Below are positions 8,740-17,119 of a stretch of 64,000 nucleotides of DNA, piece by piece. Under the pieces are notes generated by a model that did no database searches, was not told the DNA's origin, and saw only the letters and a program-made list of their open reading frames with translations. Source of the DNA: an uncultured Trueperaceae bacterium (GTDB lineage: Bacteria; Deinococcota; Deinococci; Deinococcales; Trueperaceae); assembly GCA_937873495.1 (NCBI GenBank), contig CALMXZ010000008.1, forward strand, positions 124,001 through 188,000, given 5' to 3'. Every line of letters starts with the position of its first letter. Positions within the stretch are counted from its first letter, which is position 1. The position numbers and the translations under genes were made by a program.

Positions 8740-9732
8740 TCATAGGCACAACCCGCGCAGGAACTCCCGGTTGCGCCTCGCGCTCTCCTTGGGCGTGCCC
8801 ATGCCGGGGAGGACGTCCTGCTCGACGGTCAGCCAGTCCGAGTACCCCCTGCGCCGCAGTACGTCGAGCACGACCGCGAAGTCGACGGTGCCCTTCCCGA
8901 GCTCCGCGAACACGCCGGCGCGCACGGCCCGGCTCAAGTCCCACCCTTCCCGCCTGGCGCGCTCCGCCACGGCGCCGTCGCAGTCCTTGAAGTGCACGTA
9001 CCAGACGCGGTCCCAGAAGCGCTCAAGGCCGCGCACCGCGCTCCGACCGTCCTCGTCCGGCTCGGCGCTCCCGTACACGTGGTGGCCCGTGTCGAACACG
9101 AGGCCGATGAGCTCGGCGTCCGTGAGGTCGAGGAGCCGCTCGACCTCGTCCGGCGTCTCGATGAAGCCGGCGCAGTGCGGGTGGAACACGGTGCGTAGCC
9201 CCGTCTCACCCTCTACGATCCTGGCGACCTCCTCCGCGTTGGCCGCGAACACCCTCCACTCAGACCCGGACAGGCTCATCTCGGGCGTGACGCGCCCTGC
9301 GTGGGCGGCGCGCACGGGGTCGAGCCCGTCGGCGTCTGCCAGCACTAGGTAGGGTCTGCGCGCGCCGCGCTCCGCCTCTGACAACAGAGCGGCGACGCGC
9401 AGGAGACGCTCCCTGGCCCCGGCCACCACGCCCCGTTCCCGCAAGGTGACGCCGGCGAAGGCGCCGAGCAGGGTGAGGCCGCGACCGGTCAACTCGTCGT
9501 GGAGCGCCACCGGGTCGGTCGGCATGTAGCCGTAGTCGCCCAGCTCGGTGCCGACGTAGCCCGTCTCGACGAGCTCGTCCAGCATGCGCTCGTAGCCGAT
9601 GCCGGGGTCGCCCTTGCCGATCAGCCCCCACGAGCAGGGCGCGTTGGCGACCAGGATCTCCGGCCGGTCGGCCTGGCCGCCCTCGTTTGCGCCCCGAGGC
9701 GGCGCCACCCGACCTTCGCGGTCTTCCTCCAT
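8740..9732 (-). CDS. Sugar phosphate isomerase/epimerase (IolE/IolI-like TIM barrel)
   Basis: Xylose-isomerase-like TIM barrel of 330 aa. The start region has NAPCSWGLIGKG, seen in IolE/IolI-type sugar isomerases. Metal and active-site candidates are His in FHPHCAGFIET, Asp-Thr-Gly-His in FDTGHHVYG, His in VHFKDCD and Glu in LTVEQDVL. The ATG at 9732 is supported by AGGAGGG six bases upstream; an open frame extends further but has no better start. It transcribes away from the LacI gene. It is distinct from the true iolE at 22909. A C2 epimerase, isomerase or inosose-type dehydratase role on a mannoside-derived sugar is inferred. Confidence 0.88.
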   Translation of the reverse strand: MEEDREGRVAPPRGANEGGQADRPEILVANAPCSWGLIGKGDPGIGYERMLDELVETGYVGTELGDYGYMPTDPVALHDELTGRGLTLLGAFAGVTLRERGVVAGARERLLRVAALLSEAERGARRPYLVLADADGLDPVRAAHAGRVTPEMSLSGSEWRVFAANAEEVARIVEGETGLRTVFHPHCAGFIETPDEVERLLDLTDAELIGLVFDTGHHVYGSAEPDEDGRSAVRGLERFWDRVWYVHFKDCDGAVAERARREGWDLSRAVRAGVFAELGKGTVDFAVVLDVLRRRGYSDWLTVEQDVLPGMGTPKESARRNREFLRGLCL

Positions 9733-9829
9733 AGGCCCTCCTAACGGGCAACTGCGGCGGGAACGGGCCGAGCAGCGCGGCCCCACCGAGCCGCGCCAGC
9801 CTCTCCCCCCGACCGGTGTGCGCTCGTCC

Positions 9830-9858
9830 TTGACAGGCGAGCGACCGCTTCCTAATAT
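9830..9858 (+). promoter_or_regulatory. Sigma-70-type promoter for the lacI/alpha-mannosidase operon
   Basis: TTGACA at 9830-9835 and TAATAT at 9853-9858 are separated by exactly 17 bases. The predicted start of transcription falls inside the first palindromic operator. It would drive the LacI-family regulator and the downstream alpha-mannosidase/ABC genes. Confidence 0.8.
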
Positions 9859-9871
9859 CGAACCAGTTCGA
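9858..9871. promoter_or_regulatory. LacI-family operator 1
   Basis: TCGAAC-CA-GTTCGA is a perfect inverted repeat with a 2-base centre. It overlaps the end of the -10 element and the expected transcription start, so a bound repressor would block initiation. The central symmetry and position fit LacI-family regulators. Confidence 0.75.
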
Positions 9872-9925
9872 CAAGCAGTGGAGGCCAAGGGACGTGACGT
9901 CATCGTGCGCATGCAACCTACCTCA

Positions 9926-9939
9926 CCGAACCGGTTCGA
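9926..9939. promoter_or_regulatory. LacI-family operator 2
   Basis: The core CGAACCGGTTCG at 9927-9938 is perfectly palindromic and shares the CGAAC/GTTCG half-sites of operator 1. The two dyad centres are 68 bases apart, about six and a half turns. The pair could allow looping or control of both divergent transcripts. Confidence 0.72.
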
Positions 9940-10087
9940 TAAACGGTCTCGGCTCGATGGTACTCCTGCGCCGGGCCGCCGCGCACCGCCTAGCGAGCGC
10001 GAACGAGAATGGGCTCGTGAACGATCTCCTGCGAAGCAACAGACGAGCGAAGGACGAGCCGAAGCCCGTGAAGCGCGAGGCCGGCGC

Positions 10088-11080
10088 GTGAGCACGATCC
10101 GCGACATCGCCCGGGAGGCCGGCGTCTCCGTGTCGACCGCCTCGCTGGCCCTCAACGGCGACGCGCGGGTGCGCCCCGCCACGCGCCTACGCGTCCTAAC
10201 GGCCGCCGAACAGCTGGACTACCACCCCAGCCGCACCGCCAAGAACCTCTCCAGCGGCCGGACCTGGTCGCTTCACCTGATGAACCCGATGCGCGACGCC
10301 GGGCTCTCCTCCACGTTCTTCACCCGCTTCGTGCGCGGCGTCCACGACGTGGTGGCGGCCCTCGACTACACCCTCGCCCTGACCGTGCTCGACGACGAGG
10401 CCGAGGCGGACGAGATCCTGCGCAAGCTCGTCCTGGAGCGCTGGACCGACGGCGTGATACTCATGAACGTCTCCGAGGAGCAGTCGTTCCTGGCGAAGCT
10501 CCTCCAGCACGAGTTCCCGCACGTCCTCCTCGGCCATAGCACCTTGCCGGGCGTGACCAGCGTCGACAACGACAACCATGCGGTGGCGGCGGACGCCACG
10601 GCGCACCTCCTGGCACGCGGACGGCGGCGCCTCCTGTTCCTCAACGGCCCCGCCCCGCACGCCTTCGTCCAGGAGCGCGCGAACGGCTTCCGGTTCGCCC
10701 ACGGGCGCGTCGGGCTGACAACGGACGACCGGCAGGTCCAGTTCGGCGTCACGTCGGCCGAGAGCGCGCGTACCAGGGTGAGGCAGCTCCTCGAGAGCGG
10801 CGAGCGCTTCGACGGCGTGCTGGCCAACAGCGACGAGGCCGCCATCGGCGCGCTCCGGGCCGTGCGCGACGCCGGCCTACGCGTGCCTCACGACGTAGCC
10901 ATAGCCGGCATCAACAACGACGACCTCACCGAGTACACCGATCCGCGCCTCACCAGCGTCGAGTTGAACGCCGCCGAGCTCGGGCGCGTGGCCGCCGAAC
11001 TGCTGATCCGCAGCATCGACCGCCACCCGCCCGAACGCCGCCTCGTGCCGCACCACCTCGTGCAGAGAGATTCGAGCTGA
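10088..11080 (+). CDS. LacI-family transcriptional regulator
   Basis: DNA-binding repressor of 330 aa. The N-terminal helix-turn-helix reads STIRDIAREAGVSVSTASLA, followed by the hinge region (DYHPSRTAKNL). A periplasmic-binding-protein-like effector domain ends with AIAGINNDDLTEYTDPRLTS. The GTG at 10088 is chosen because LacI proteins begin right at the HTH; GAGG lies seven bases upstream. It is the first gene of the plus-strand operon and is probably autoregulated through the two palindromes upstream. The effector is presumably a mannoside or derived sugar, an inference from the neighbours. Confidence 0.93.
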   Translation: MSTIRDIAREAGVSVSTASLALNGDARVRPATRLRVLTAAEQLDYHPSRTAKNLSSGRTWSLHLMNPMRDAGLSSTFFTRFVRGVHDVVAALDYTLALTVLDDEAEADEILRKLVLERWTDGVILMNVSEEQSFLAKLLQHEFPHVLLGHSTLPGVTSVDNDNHAVAADATAHLLARGRRRLLFLNGPAPHAFVQERANGFRFAHGRVGLTTDDRQVQFGVTSAESARTRVRQLLESGERFDGVLANSDEAAIGALRAVRDAGLRVPHDVAIAGINNDDLTEYTDPRLTSVELNAAELGRVAAELLIRSIDRHPPERRLVPHHLVQRDSS

Positions 11081-11085
11081 CGACC

Positions 11086-13893
11086 ATGCCACCTTCTGAG
11101 CGCCGCTTCACCGCCTTCGTGGTCCCCCACACGCACTGGGACCGCGAGTGGTACCAACCGTTCAAGGTCTTCCAGGCGCGGCTCGTGGACGTCATAGACT
11201 CCGCGCTCGACCTCCTTGACGACCCGGCCTACCGCCGCTTCACCCTCGACGGCCAAGCGGCGGTCCTGGAGGACTACCTGGCCCTGCGCCCCGAGCGTGA
11301 GGCCGACCTCCGCCGCCACGTCCAGGCCGGGCGCCTGCGCATCGGACCCTGGTACGTGTTGGCGGACGAGTTCCTCGTGAGCCCCGAGGCCCTGATACGC
11401 AATCTGTTGGCCGGCGGCCGGGTGAGCCGGCGCTTCGGCGACCCGCTGCCCGTCTGCTACACGCCCGACTCGTTCGGTCACGTCTCCCAGCTCCCCCTCT
11501 TCGCAGCCGGCTTCGGCCTGCCGGCCATCGTCTTCGAGCGCGGCCTCGGCGACGAGGGCGAGCGGCTCCGCGGCGAGTTCGTCTGGGTCGCGGCCGACGG
11601 CGAGACGGAGGTCTTCACCGCCCATCTCATCGGCACGTACTCGGGCGCCACGGCGCTCGGACACGTTGACTGGGAGCTGACGGACGCGTACGACGATGAC
11701 CGTGCCATGGGCCACCTCCGTGCCGCTCTCTACGGCGTGCAGGGCGACGAGGTCGCCGACCTGCCCGAGTGGTTCAGGGCCTCGCTCGAGCGCGTGCGCG
11801 GGGGCCTGACGGCGCACGCGACCGGCAGTGCCCTCATCCTCCTCAACGGTTCGGACCACCTCTTCCCGCAGCCGAACCTACCCGAGGTGCTCCAGAAGGC
11901 CTCGGCGACCTTCCCAGATATCGAGTTCGTGCAGGGCGACGTCGAGGAGTTCGTGACCGAGGCCCGCCGCACCGCCGCCGGGCTCGAGCGGTTCCAGGGG
12001 GAGTTCCGCGGCAGCCGCTACCAGCACATCCTCGCCGGCGTCCTCTCTGCCCGCCTCTACCTCAAGCGCGAGAACCAGGCGTGTCAGACGGTGCTGGAGC
12101 AGTACGCCGAGCCGCTCTCCGCGCTCGCGTGGTGGGCGAGCGGCCGCCACCAGGACACCCTGCTGCGCGAGGCGTGGAAGCTCCTGCTCCTCAACCACCC
12201 GCACGACTCCATCTGCGGCTGCTCCGTCGACGCGGTCCACCGGGAGATGCTGACGCGCTTCGAGAACGTGCGCCAGCTCGGCGGCGACGTCTGCCGCCGC
12301 GCGTTCGCGCTCCTCGGCGGCCGCAAGCCGAGCAACATCCAAGAGGTCCACGCCACGGCGAAGGACGCCTTCACCATCTTCGACCCCCTACCCTTCACCA
12401 GGCGCGCGGTGGTGCGGCACGAGCTCGACCTGCCGGCCGGCGCGGCCACCGGGCTCGTGGTCCTTGACGCGAACGACCGTGCCCTGAACGCCCAGGTGAC
12501 CGTCACGCCGGGGTTCGCGCCCGGCCAGAGCAGCGTGCGGGTCGATCACGTGGCCATCGAGGTGCTGGCCGACCTCGAACCTCTCGGGCTCACCAACCTC
12601 TTCCTCGCCCGCGCAGGGTCGGGGTCGAGCGCCGCCAAGGTCGAGCCGCCCGCGTCGAGCGCCGCGACCGGCGCGGCGCGAGCGCCGGGGGCCACCGAAG
12701 CCCCCGCCGCGCCGCTCACGGCCACGGACGGCCCGGACGGCGTCCGGCTGGAGAACGCCCACGTGAGCGTGTCCGTGAGCCCCGGCGGCGCCGTCGAGTT
12801 GCTCGACCGCCGTACGGGCGAGCGCTACGCGCTGAACCTGCGCCTCGAGGACCAGGGCGACGCGGGCGACGAGTACGACTTCTCGCCGGTGCGGGGCGAC
12901 AAGCCCGCGTTCGTCTCCATGCCGCGCACCGCCCCGCGCCTGATCGCGAGCGGCCCGGTCGTGGCCGGCGCCCGCCTCGAGTACGCGCTCACCCTGCCGG
13001 AGCGCCTGACCGACGACCGCTCGAGCCGCACGGGGAGCGTGTCATTGCCCGTCACGCTCGACCTGACCATCCACGCCGACGACCCGCTGCTGCGCGTGAA
13101 CGCCGGCTTCGACAACACGGCCTCGGACCACCGCCTCCGGCTGCGCCTCGCCACCGGGACGGTCACGGAGACCGTGTGGGCCGACGGCCACTTCGACACC
13201 TTGGAGCGGACCGTGCGGCCCGTAGGTGGCGCGGACTGGTTCCAGGTCCCGCCGCCTACCAACCACCAGCGCCGCTTCGTGGCGGTGTCGGGCGCCGGGC
13301 GAGGCCTGGCGGTCCTCAACCGCGGGCTGCCCGAGTACGAGGCGTTCCACGGCAAGGACGGCACGGAGCTGGCCGTCACGCTCGTGCGCTCCGTCGGCTG
13401 GCTGTCGCGCACCGACCTGGTGAGCCGCCCGCAAGGCGCAGGGCCGCTCCTGCCTGCGCCGGAGGCGCAGTGCCTCGGCGCACACGTCTGCGAGCTGGCC
13501 GTCTACCCGTTCTCGGGGCCGTGGTGGGAGAGCGACCTGCTGAAGCACGCGCAGGCATTCATCGCGCCGCCGCTCACCACCCCCGGCTCCTCGAGCGGCG
13601 CCGGCCCAGGGCTCTTGCGCGTGGACGGGCCGTTCGACCTCTCGGCCGTCAAGCGCTCCGAGGAGCGCCAGAGCCTCATCGTCCGCGTCGCCAACCCCGG
13701 CCCGGTCGCCGCCGCCGGTCGGCTGCGCTTCGGGAGCGCGGTGCGCGCGGTCTACTCGACGCGCCTCGACGAGACGCGCCTGGAAGAGCTGGGCGCCATT
13801 TCAGACCTCCCACTGCAGCTCGGGCCACGCAGCGTGGCCAGCTTCGAGTTCGTTCCGGGAGAGGGGGTGATGCCAAGCACCGTACGTGGCTAG
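11086..13893 (+). CDS. Alpha-mannosidase, glycoside hydrolase family 38
   Basis: Predicted retaining alpha-mannosidase, 935 aa, without signal peptide, so probably cytoplasmic. GH38 landmarks are HTHWDREW (residues 15-22, zinc ligands) and the nucleophile Asp128 in YTPDSFGH. NHPHDSICGCSVD later in the protein is the family HDS.CG motif. The C-terminal GH38 beta domains follow. An Ala/Pro/Ser-rich stretch near residues 505-550 interrupts the C-terminal half and looks like a linker insertion. It starts five bases after the LacI stop and precedes a sugar ABC transporter, suggesting cleavage of imported mannosides. Confidence 0.95.
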   Translation: MPPSERRFTAFVVPHTHWDREWYQPFKVFQARLVDVIDSALDLLDDPAYRRFTLDGQAAVLEDYLALRPEREADLRRHVQAGRLRIGPWYVLADEFLVSPEALIRNLLAGGRVSRRFGDPLPVCYTPDSFGHVSQLPLFAAGFGLPAIVFERGLGDEGERLRGEFVWVAADGETEVFTAHLIGTYSGATALGHVDWELTDAYDDDRAMGHLRAALYGVQGDEVADLPEWFRASLERVRGGLTAHATGSALILLNGSDHLFPQPNLPEVLQKASATFPDIEFVQGDVEEFVTEARRTAAGLERFQGEFRGSRYQHILAGVLSARLYLKRENQACQTVLEQYAEPLSALAWWASGRHQDTLLREAWKLLLLNHPHDSICGCSVDAVHREMLTRFENVRQLGGDVCRRAFALLGGRKPSNIQEVHATAKDAFTIFDPLPFTRRAVVRHELDLPAGAATGLVVLDANDRALNAQVTVTPGFAPGQSSVRVDHVAIEVLADLEPLGLTNLFLARAGSGSSAAKVEPPASSAATGAARAPGATEAPAAPLTATDGPDGVRLENAHVSVSVSPGGAVELLDRRTGERYALNLRLEDQGDAGDEYDFSPVRGDKPAFVSMPRTAPRLIASGPVVAGARLEYALTLPERLTDDRSSRTGSVSLPVTLDLTIHADDPLLRVNAGFDNTASDHRLRLRLATGTVTETVWADGHFDTLERTVRPVGGADWFQVPPPTNHQRRFVAVSGAGRGLAVLNRGLPEYEAFHGKDGTELAVTLVRSVGWLSRTDLVSRPQGAGPLLPAPEAQCLGAHVCELAVYPFSGPWWESDLLKHAQAFIAPPLTTPGSSSGAGPGLLRVDGPFDLSAVKRSEERQSLIVRVANPGPVAAAGRLRFGSAVRAVYSTRLDETRLEELGAISDLPLQLGPRSVASFEFVPGEGVMPSTVRG

Positions 13894-13951
13894 CAACGGT
13901 TCAAGGAAGGCAACCGCCCTTCCCATATCCCAACCTCATCGGAGGAAACGC

Positions 13952-15304
13952 ATGAAGAAACGCATCATCGCGCTGTTCACCCTGCTCGTCCTCGGCGCCA
14001 TAATGTCGCCGGCGTTCTCGCAGTCGCTCAACATCATCTGCCGCTGCGTGGCCGGCGGCGCGAACTCCAACCAGGTCGCCTGGCTCAAGGAGTACGTCAT
14101 CCCAGAGTTCGAGAAGGCTCACGCGGGCGTGAGCGTCACCCTCAACGAGTTCGGCGGCACCGACGACGCACTGAAGCAGCAGTACGCCCTCGACCTCTCG
14201 GTCGGCAAGGGCAACGACGTCATGGGCTTCGACGGCTTCTGGATCCCCGAGTTTGCCAGCGGCAACCTCCTCAAGCCCCTGAACGCCGTGGCCGGCTCGG
14301 CCGTCGACGGCTGGGAAGGCTGGAACCACATCGCCGCCGGTATCCAGAGCATCCTGAGCTACGGCGGTGAGATCTACGGCATCGCGAACGGCACCGACGT
14401 CCGCATGATCTTCTACCGCAAGGACATCCTCGCGCAGGCCGGCGTCGCCAACGCCGACGCCTGGCAGCCCACCTCCTGGGCCGACATCGCCGACGCGGCC
14501 GCCAAGGTCCTCGCCGCGTTCCCAGACAGCGCGCCGCTGCAGATCAACGCCGGCACGAGCATGGGCGAGGCGACCACGCTGCAGGGCTACTACATGCTCC
14601 TCCTCGGCACGGGCGAAGAGCCGTTCATGGACGGCAAGTGGGTCGTCCGCAGCCAGGGCATCCTCGACACGCTGAACTTCTACCGCGAGATCTACGTCGA
14701 CCACGCCTACGGCTCGCAGCGCGTGCAGCTCGTCAACGACGGCCGCAACCAGTCATTCGCCAACTTCCGCGACGGCAAGACGGCCATGCTCGTCGAGGGC
14801 GACTACTTCTACCGCTCCGTCACGCCCGCCGGCTCCGAGTTCGCAGTGGAGAACCGCGACGAGGTCATGGGCTGGGCCAAGATGCCGAGCGAGACCCCCG
14901 GCGCTGGCATCCGCGGCCAGGACTTCGTGAGCGCGTCCGGCGGCACGGGTTGGGTCCTCAACCCCAACACGGCCAACCCGCAGCTCGCGTGGGAGTTCCT
15001 CGCGTTCATGAACAGCCAGACCGCCCGTGAAGTCTGGATGACGTACCAGCCCGGTATCCCGGCCCGCGACGACGTGGCCGTGCCGAACAACGCCTTCCTC
15101 ACCGACACGGCGGCCGCGCTGCTGCCCCTCACCGTCTCGCGCCCGAACAACGACTTCTACGCCAAGGTCTCCGAGCAGATCCAGCTCATGACCGAGAACG
15201 TGGTCTCCGGCCAGATGACGCCGCAGCAGGCGATGGACGCCTACGCCGCCGCCGTCACCGGCATCGTCGGCGCTGACGCGACCGTCGACCTGTTGGCCCA
15301 CTAG
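13952..15304 (+). CDS. ABC transporter extracellular substrate-binding protein (sugar type)
   Basis: Family 1 solute-binding protein, 450 aa. It has a signal peptide (MKKRIIALFTLLVLGAIMSP) with a likely signal-peptidase I site after AFS; no lipobox Cys is seen. The mature protein has typical MalE-like elements such as GFDGFWIPEFASGNLLKPL and the C-terminal AWEFLAFMNSQ. The ATG at 13952 is preceded by GGAGG. It follows the GH38 gene by 58 bases and is separated from the permease genes by a strong hairpin. The likely ligand is an alpha-mannoside or related oligosaccharide, inferred from context. Confidence 0.92.
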   Translation: MKKRIIALFTLLVLGAIMSPAFSQSLNIICRCVAGGANSNQVAWLKEYVIPEFEKAHAGVSVTLNEFGGTDDALKQQYALDLSVGKGNDVMGFDGFWIPEFASGNLLKPLNAVAGSAVDGWEGWNHIAAGIQSILSYGGEIYGIANGTDVRMIFYRKDILAQAGVANADAWQPTSWADIADAAAKVLAAFPDSAPLQINAGTSMGEATTLQGYYMLLLGTGEEPFMDGKWVVRSQGILDTLNFYREIYVDHAYGSQRVQLVNDGRNQSFANFRDGKTAMLVEGDYFYRSVTPAGSEFAVENRDEVMGWAKMPSETPGAGIRGQDFVSASGGTGWVLNPNTANPQLAWEFLAFMNSQTAREVWMTYQPGIPARDDVAVPNNAFLTDTAAALLPLTVSRPNNDFYAKVSEQIQLMTENVVSGQMTPQQAMDAYAAAVTGIVGADATVDLLAH

Positions 15305-15318
15305 GCCACCCGACCATG

Positions 15319-15350
15319 CGGGGCGGCGCGCTTCGGTGCGCGCCGCCCCG
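15319..15350 (+). promoter_or_regulatory. Strong hairpin between binding-protein and permease genes
   Basis: A 13-bp perfect stem (15319-15331 with 15338-15350) encloses the loop TTCGGT. It lies 14 bases after the binding-protein stop and 20 before the permease start. There is no T-run. It is likely to protect the binding-protein mRNA end or partly terminate transcription, giving more binding protein than permease. Compare 23-54 and 29147-29186. Confidence 0.75.
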
Positions 15351-15370
15351 ACCAAGGCCAGGAGCGACCC

Positions 15371-16279
15371 TTGCACGAACGGCGCACCATCCTCCCCCTG
15401 CGTACCGGGCTCCTCTTCCTCGGGCCCGCGGCTCTCTTCATCGGGGCGTTCATCCTGCTGCCCTTCTTCTGGATCGCCGGCGTCAGCTTCACGAACCGGT
15501 CGCTGACCGGCGCCACGGCCGCCAACCCGCAGTTCGTCGGCCTGCAGAACTATCTCAAGCTGTTCGACCTCTCCACGTTCATGAACCCGGGGCAGTTCGG
15601 CTCCTCGCTCGTGATAACCGGCCAGTTCGTGTTCTGGTCGGCCATCGTCGGGCAGGCCGTCCTCGGCCTCCTGCTCGCCTGGTTCTTCTACCGCCGCACG
15701 GGCTGGGTCAAGGAGTCGGTCCAGACGCTCGCGATCGTCGCCTGGATCATCCCGGACGTGGTCGTGGCGTTCGCGTGGAACGCCTTCCTCGACTACGACG
15801 GCGGCACGCTCAACTGGCTCTTCGGGCTGGTCGGCCTCCACAAGGTCGACTGGCTCCTCGCCATGCCCCTCCTCTCGATCGTCCTGTTCAACGCCTGGCG
15901 CGGCTCGGCCTTCTCGATGCTCCTGTTCTCGTCGGCGCTCGGCTCGATCCCGCCCAGCTACCTCGAGACGGCCGACGTGGCCGGAGCCGGCCCATGGCAG
16001 CGGCTGAAGGACATCATCCTGCCCCTGATCCGCACCCACATCGTCACTGACCTCATCCTCATAACGTTGTGGACGTTCAACACCTTCGGGCCGTTCCTGC
16101 TCACCGGGGGCGGGCCGGCGTTCCGCACCGAGGTCGTCTCCGTGCTCACCTACCGCATGGCGTTCAAGTACTTCGACTTCGGAACGGGCAGCGCCCTCGG
16201 CATGGTCATGATGCTCATCAACCTTGGCTTCGCGCTCGTCTACCTCGGCCTCTTGCGGCGGCAGGGAGGGTCGCGATGA
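15371..16279 (+). CDS. Sugar ABC transporter permease (MalF-like)
   Basis: Inner-membrane permease, 302 aa, with six predicted helices. The EAA loop is ETADVAGAGPWQRLKDIILP near residue 198. The TTG start at 15371 has GGAG six bases upstream. It overlaps the following permease gene by four bases, so both are translationally coupled and form the heterodimeric channel. It belongs to the alpha-mannosidase operon. Confidence 0.93.
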   Translation: MHERRTILPLRTGLLFLGPAALFIGAFILLPFFWIAGVSFTNRSLTGATAANPQFVGLQNYLKLFDLSTFMNPGQFGSSLVITGQFVFWSAIVGQAVLGLLLAWFFYRRTGWVKESVQTLAIVAWIIPDVVVAFAWNAFLDYDGGTLNWLFGLVGLHKVDWLLAMPLLSIVLFNAWRGSAFSMLLFSSALGSIPPSYLETADVAGAGPWQRLKDIILPLIRTHIVTDLILITLWTFNTFGPFLLTGGGPAFRTEVVSVLTYRMAFKYFDFGTGSALGMVMMLINLGFALVYLGLLRRQGGSR

Positions 16280-17106
16280 AGGTCGTCAGGCACGTGCTCG
16301 GGCGCCTGGCCTTCTACGTCGCCTCGGCGGTCTTCGCGGCGGTCTTCGCGCTACCGCTCGTGTGGCTCGTGTTCGCGCCGTTCGGGGCCAAGGCCAGGCT
16401 CTCCGTCGCGCTTCCCGACCCGTTCACGCTCTCGAACTTCGGCAAGGTCTTCGCGAACACGTTCGCGGTCCGGGCGCTCTTCCAGAACAGCATCATCCAG
16501 GCCGTGGGGACGATGCTCCTCGTGACCCTCCTCGCGACCCTCGCCGCCTACGCGCTCTCGCGCGCGCCCATCCGGGGCCGCGACGCCCTCAGCTACGGCC
16601 TGGTCCTCTTCTCGTCCATCGTGACCGGCACCGCCGCCATGGTGCCCATCTTCCTGCTCATCTTCAACATGGGCCTGATAGACACGCACATGGGCGTGAT
16701 CCTGGTGTTCACCGGCGGCCTGCTGCCCGCCGCCATCTTCATCATGCGCGACTTCGTCGACTCCATCCCCCGCTCGTACGAGGAGTCGGCGCTCGTGGCG
16801 GGCGCCAGCCCGTGGGGCATGTTCCGCGACATCGCCCTGCCCATCGTGCGCCCCGGGATGATGGTCGTCGGGGTGTGGACGTTCGTGAACGTGTGGGGCG
16901 GCTTCCTCGTGCCCTTCATCCTGCTGCGCAGCCCCACCAAGATGCCGGCCGCCGTCGCCATCTACTCCTTCTACACGGAGGGCGGCACGCCCATCATCAC
17001 GCTCACCACGGCCTATGCGCTGCTCTACACGCTGCCGGTGCTGGCCCTCTACCTGTTCGTCAACTGGAAGTACGGTTTCCGCTTCTTCGGCGGGATCAAA
17101 TCGTGA
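16276..17106 (+). CDS. Sugar ABC transporter permease (MalG-like)
   Basis: Second permease of the carbohydrate uptake system, 276 aa with six helices. The EAA loop is EESALVAGASPWGMFRDIAL near residue 174. The C-terminus FVNWKYGFRFFGGIKS resembles MalG-type tails. The ATG at 16276 overlaps the preceding stop. A longer open frame upstream overlaps the MalF-like gene and is not used. Confidence 0.93.
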   Translation: MKVVRHVLGRLAFYVASAVFAAVFALPLVWLVFAPFGAKARLSVALPDPFTLSNFGKVFANTFAVRALFQNSIIQAVGTMLLVTLLATLAAYALSRAPIRGRDALSYGLVLFSSIVTGTAAMVPIFLLIFNMGLIDTHMGVILVFTGGLLPAAIFIMRDFVDSIPRSYEESALVAGASPWGMFRDIALPIVRPGMMVVGVWTFVNVWGGFLVPFILLRSPTKMPAAVAIYSFYTEGGTPIITLTTAYALLYTLPVLALYLFVNWKYGFRFFGGIKS

Positions 17107-17119
17107 GGGGTTGAGGACC

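Larger units (their letters stand above)
9733..10087. other. Divergent intergenic regulatory region (355 bp)
   Basis: This is the only gap over 300 bases without a convincing gene. It separates the IolE-like gene (minus) from the LacI-family gene (plus). It holds a consensus-like plus-strand promoter at 9830-9858 and two palindromic operators at 9858-9871 and 9926-9939. The part from about 9940 to 10087 is a long 5-prime leader with no clear structure or protein-like reading frame. No obvious minus-strand promoter was found. Confidence 0.75.

Noticed and set aside
9926-9940. GGTTCGAT resembling a tRNA T-loop
   Set aside because: No cloverleaf arms or anticodon stem can be formed around it; it is half of a palindromic operator.
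13886-13951. Longer start for the sugar-binding protein
   Set aside because: The extra residues would precede a perfect signal peptide, and GGAGG points to the ATG at 13952.
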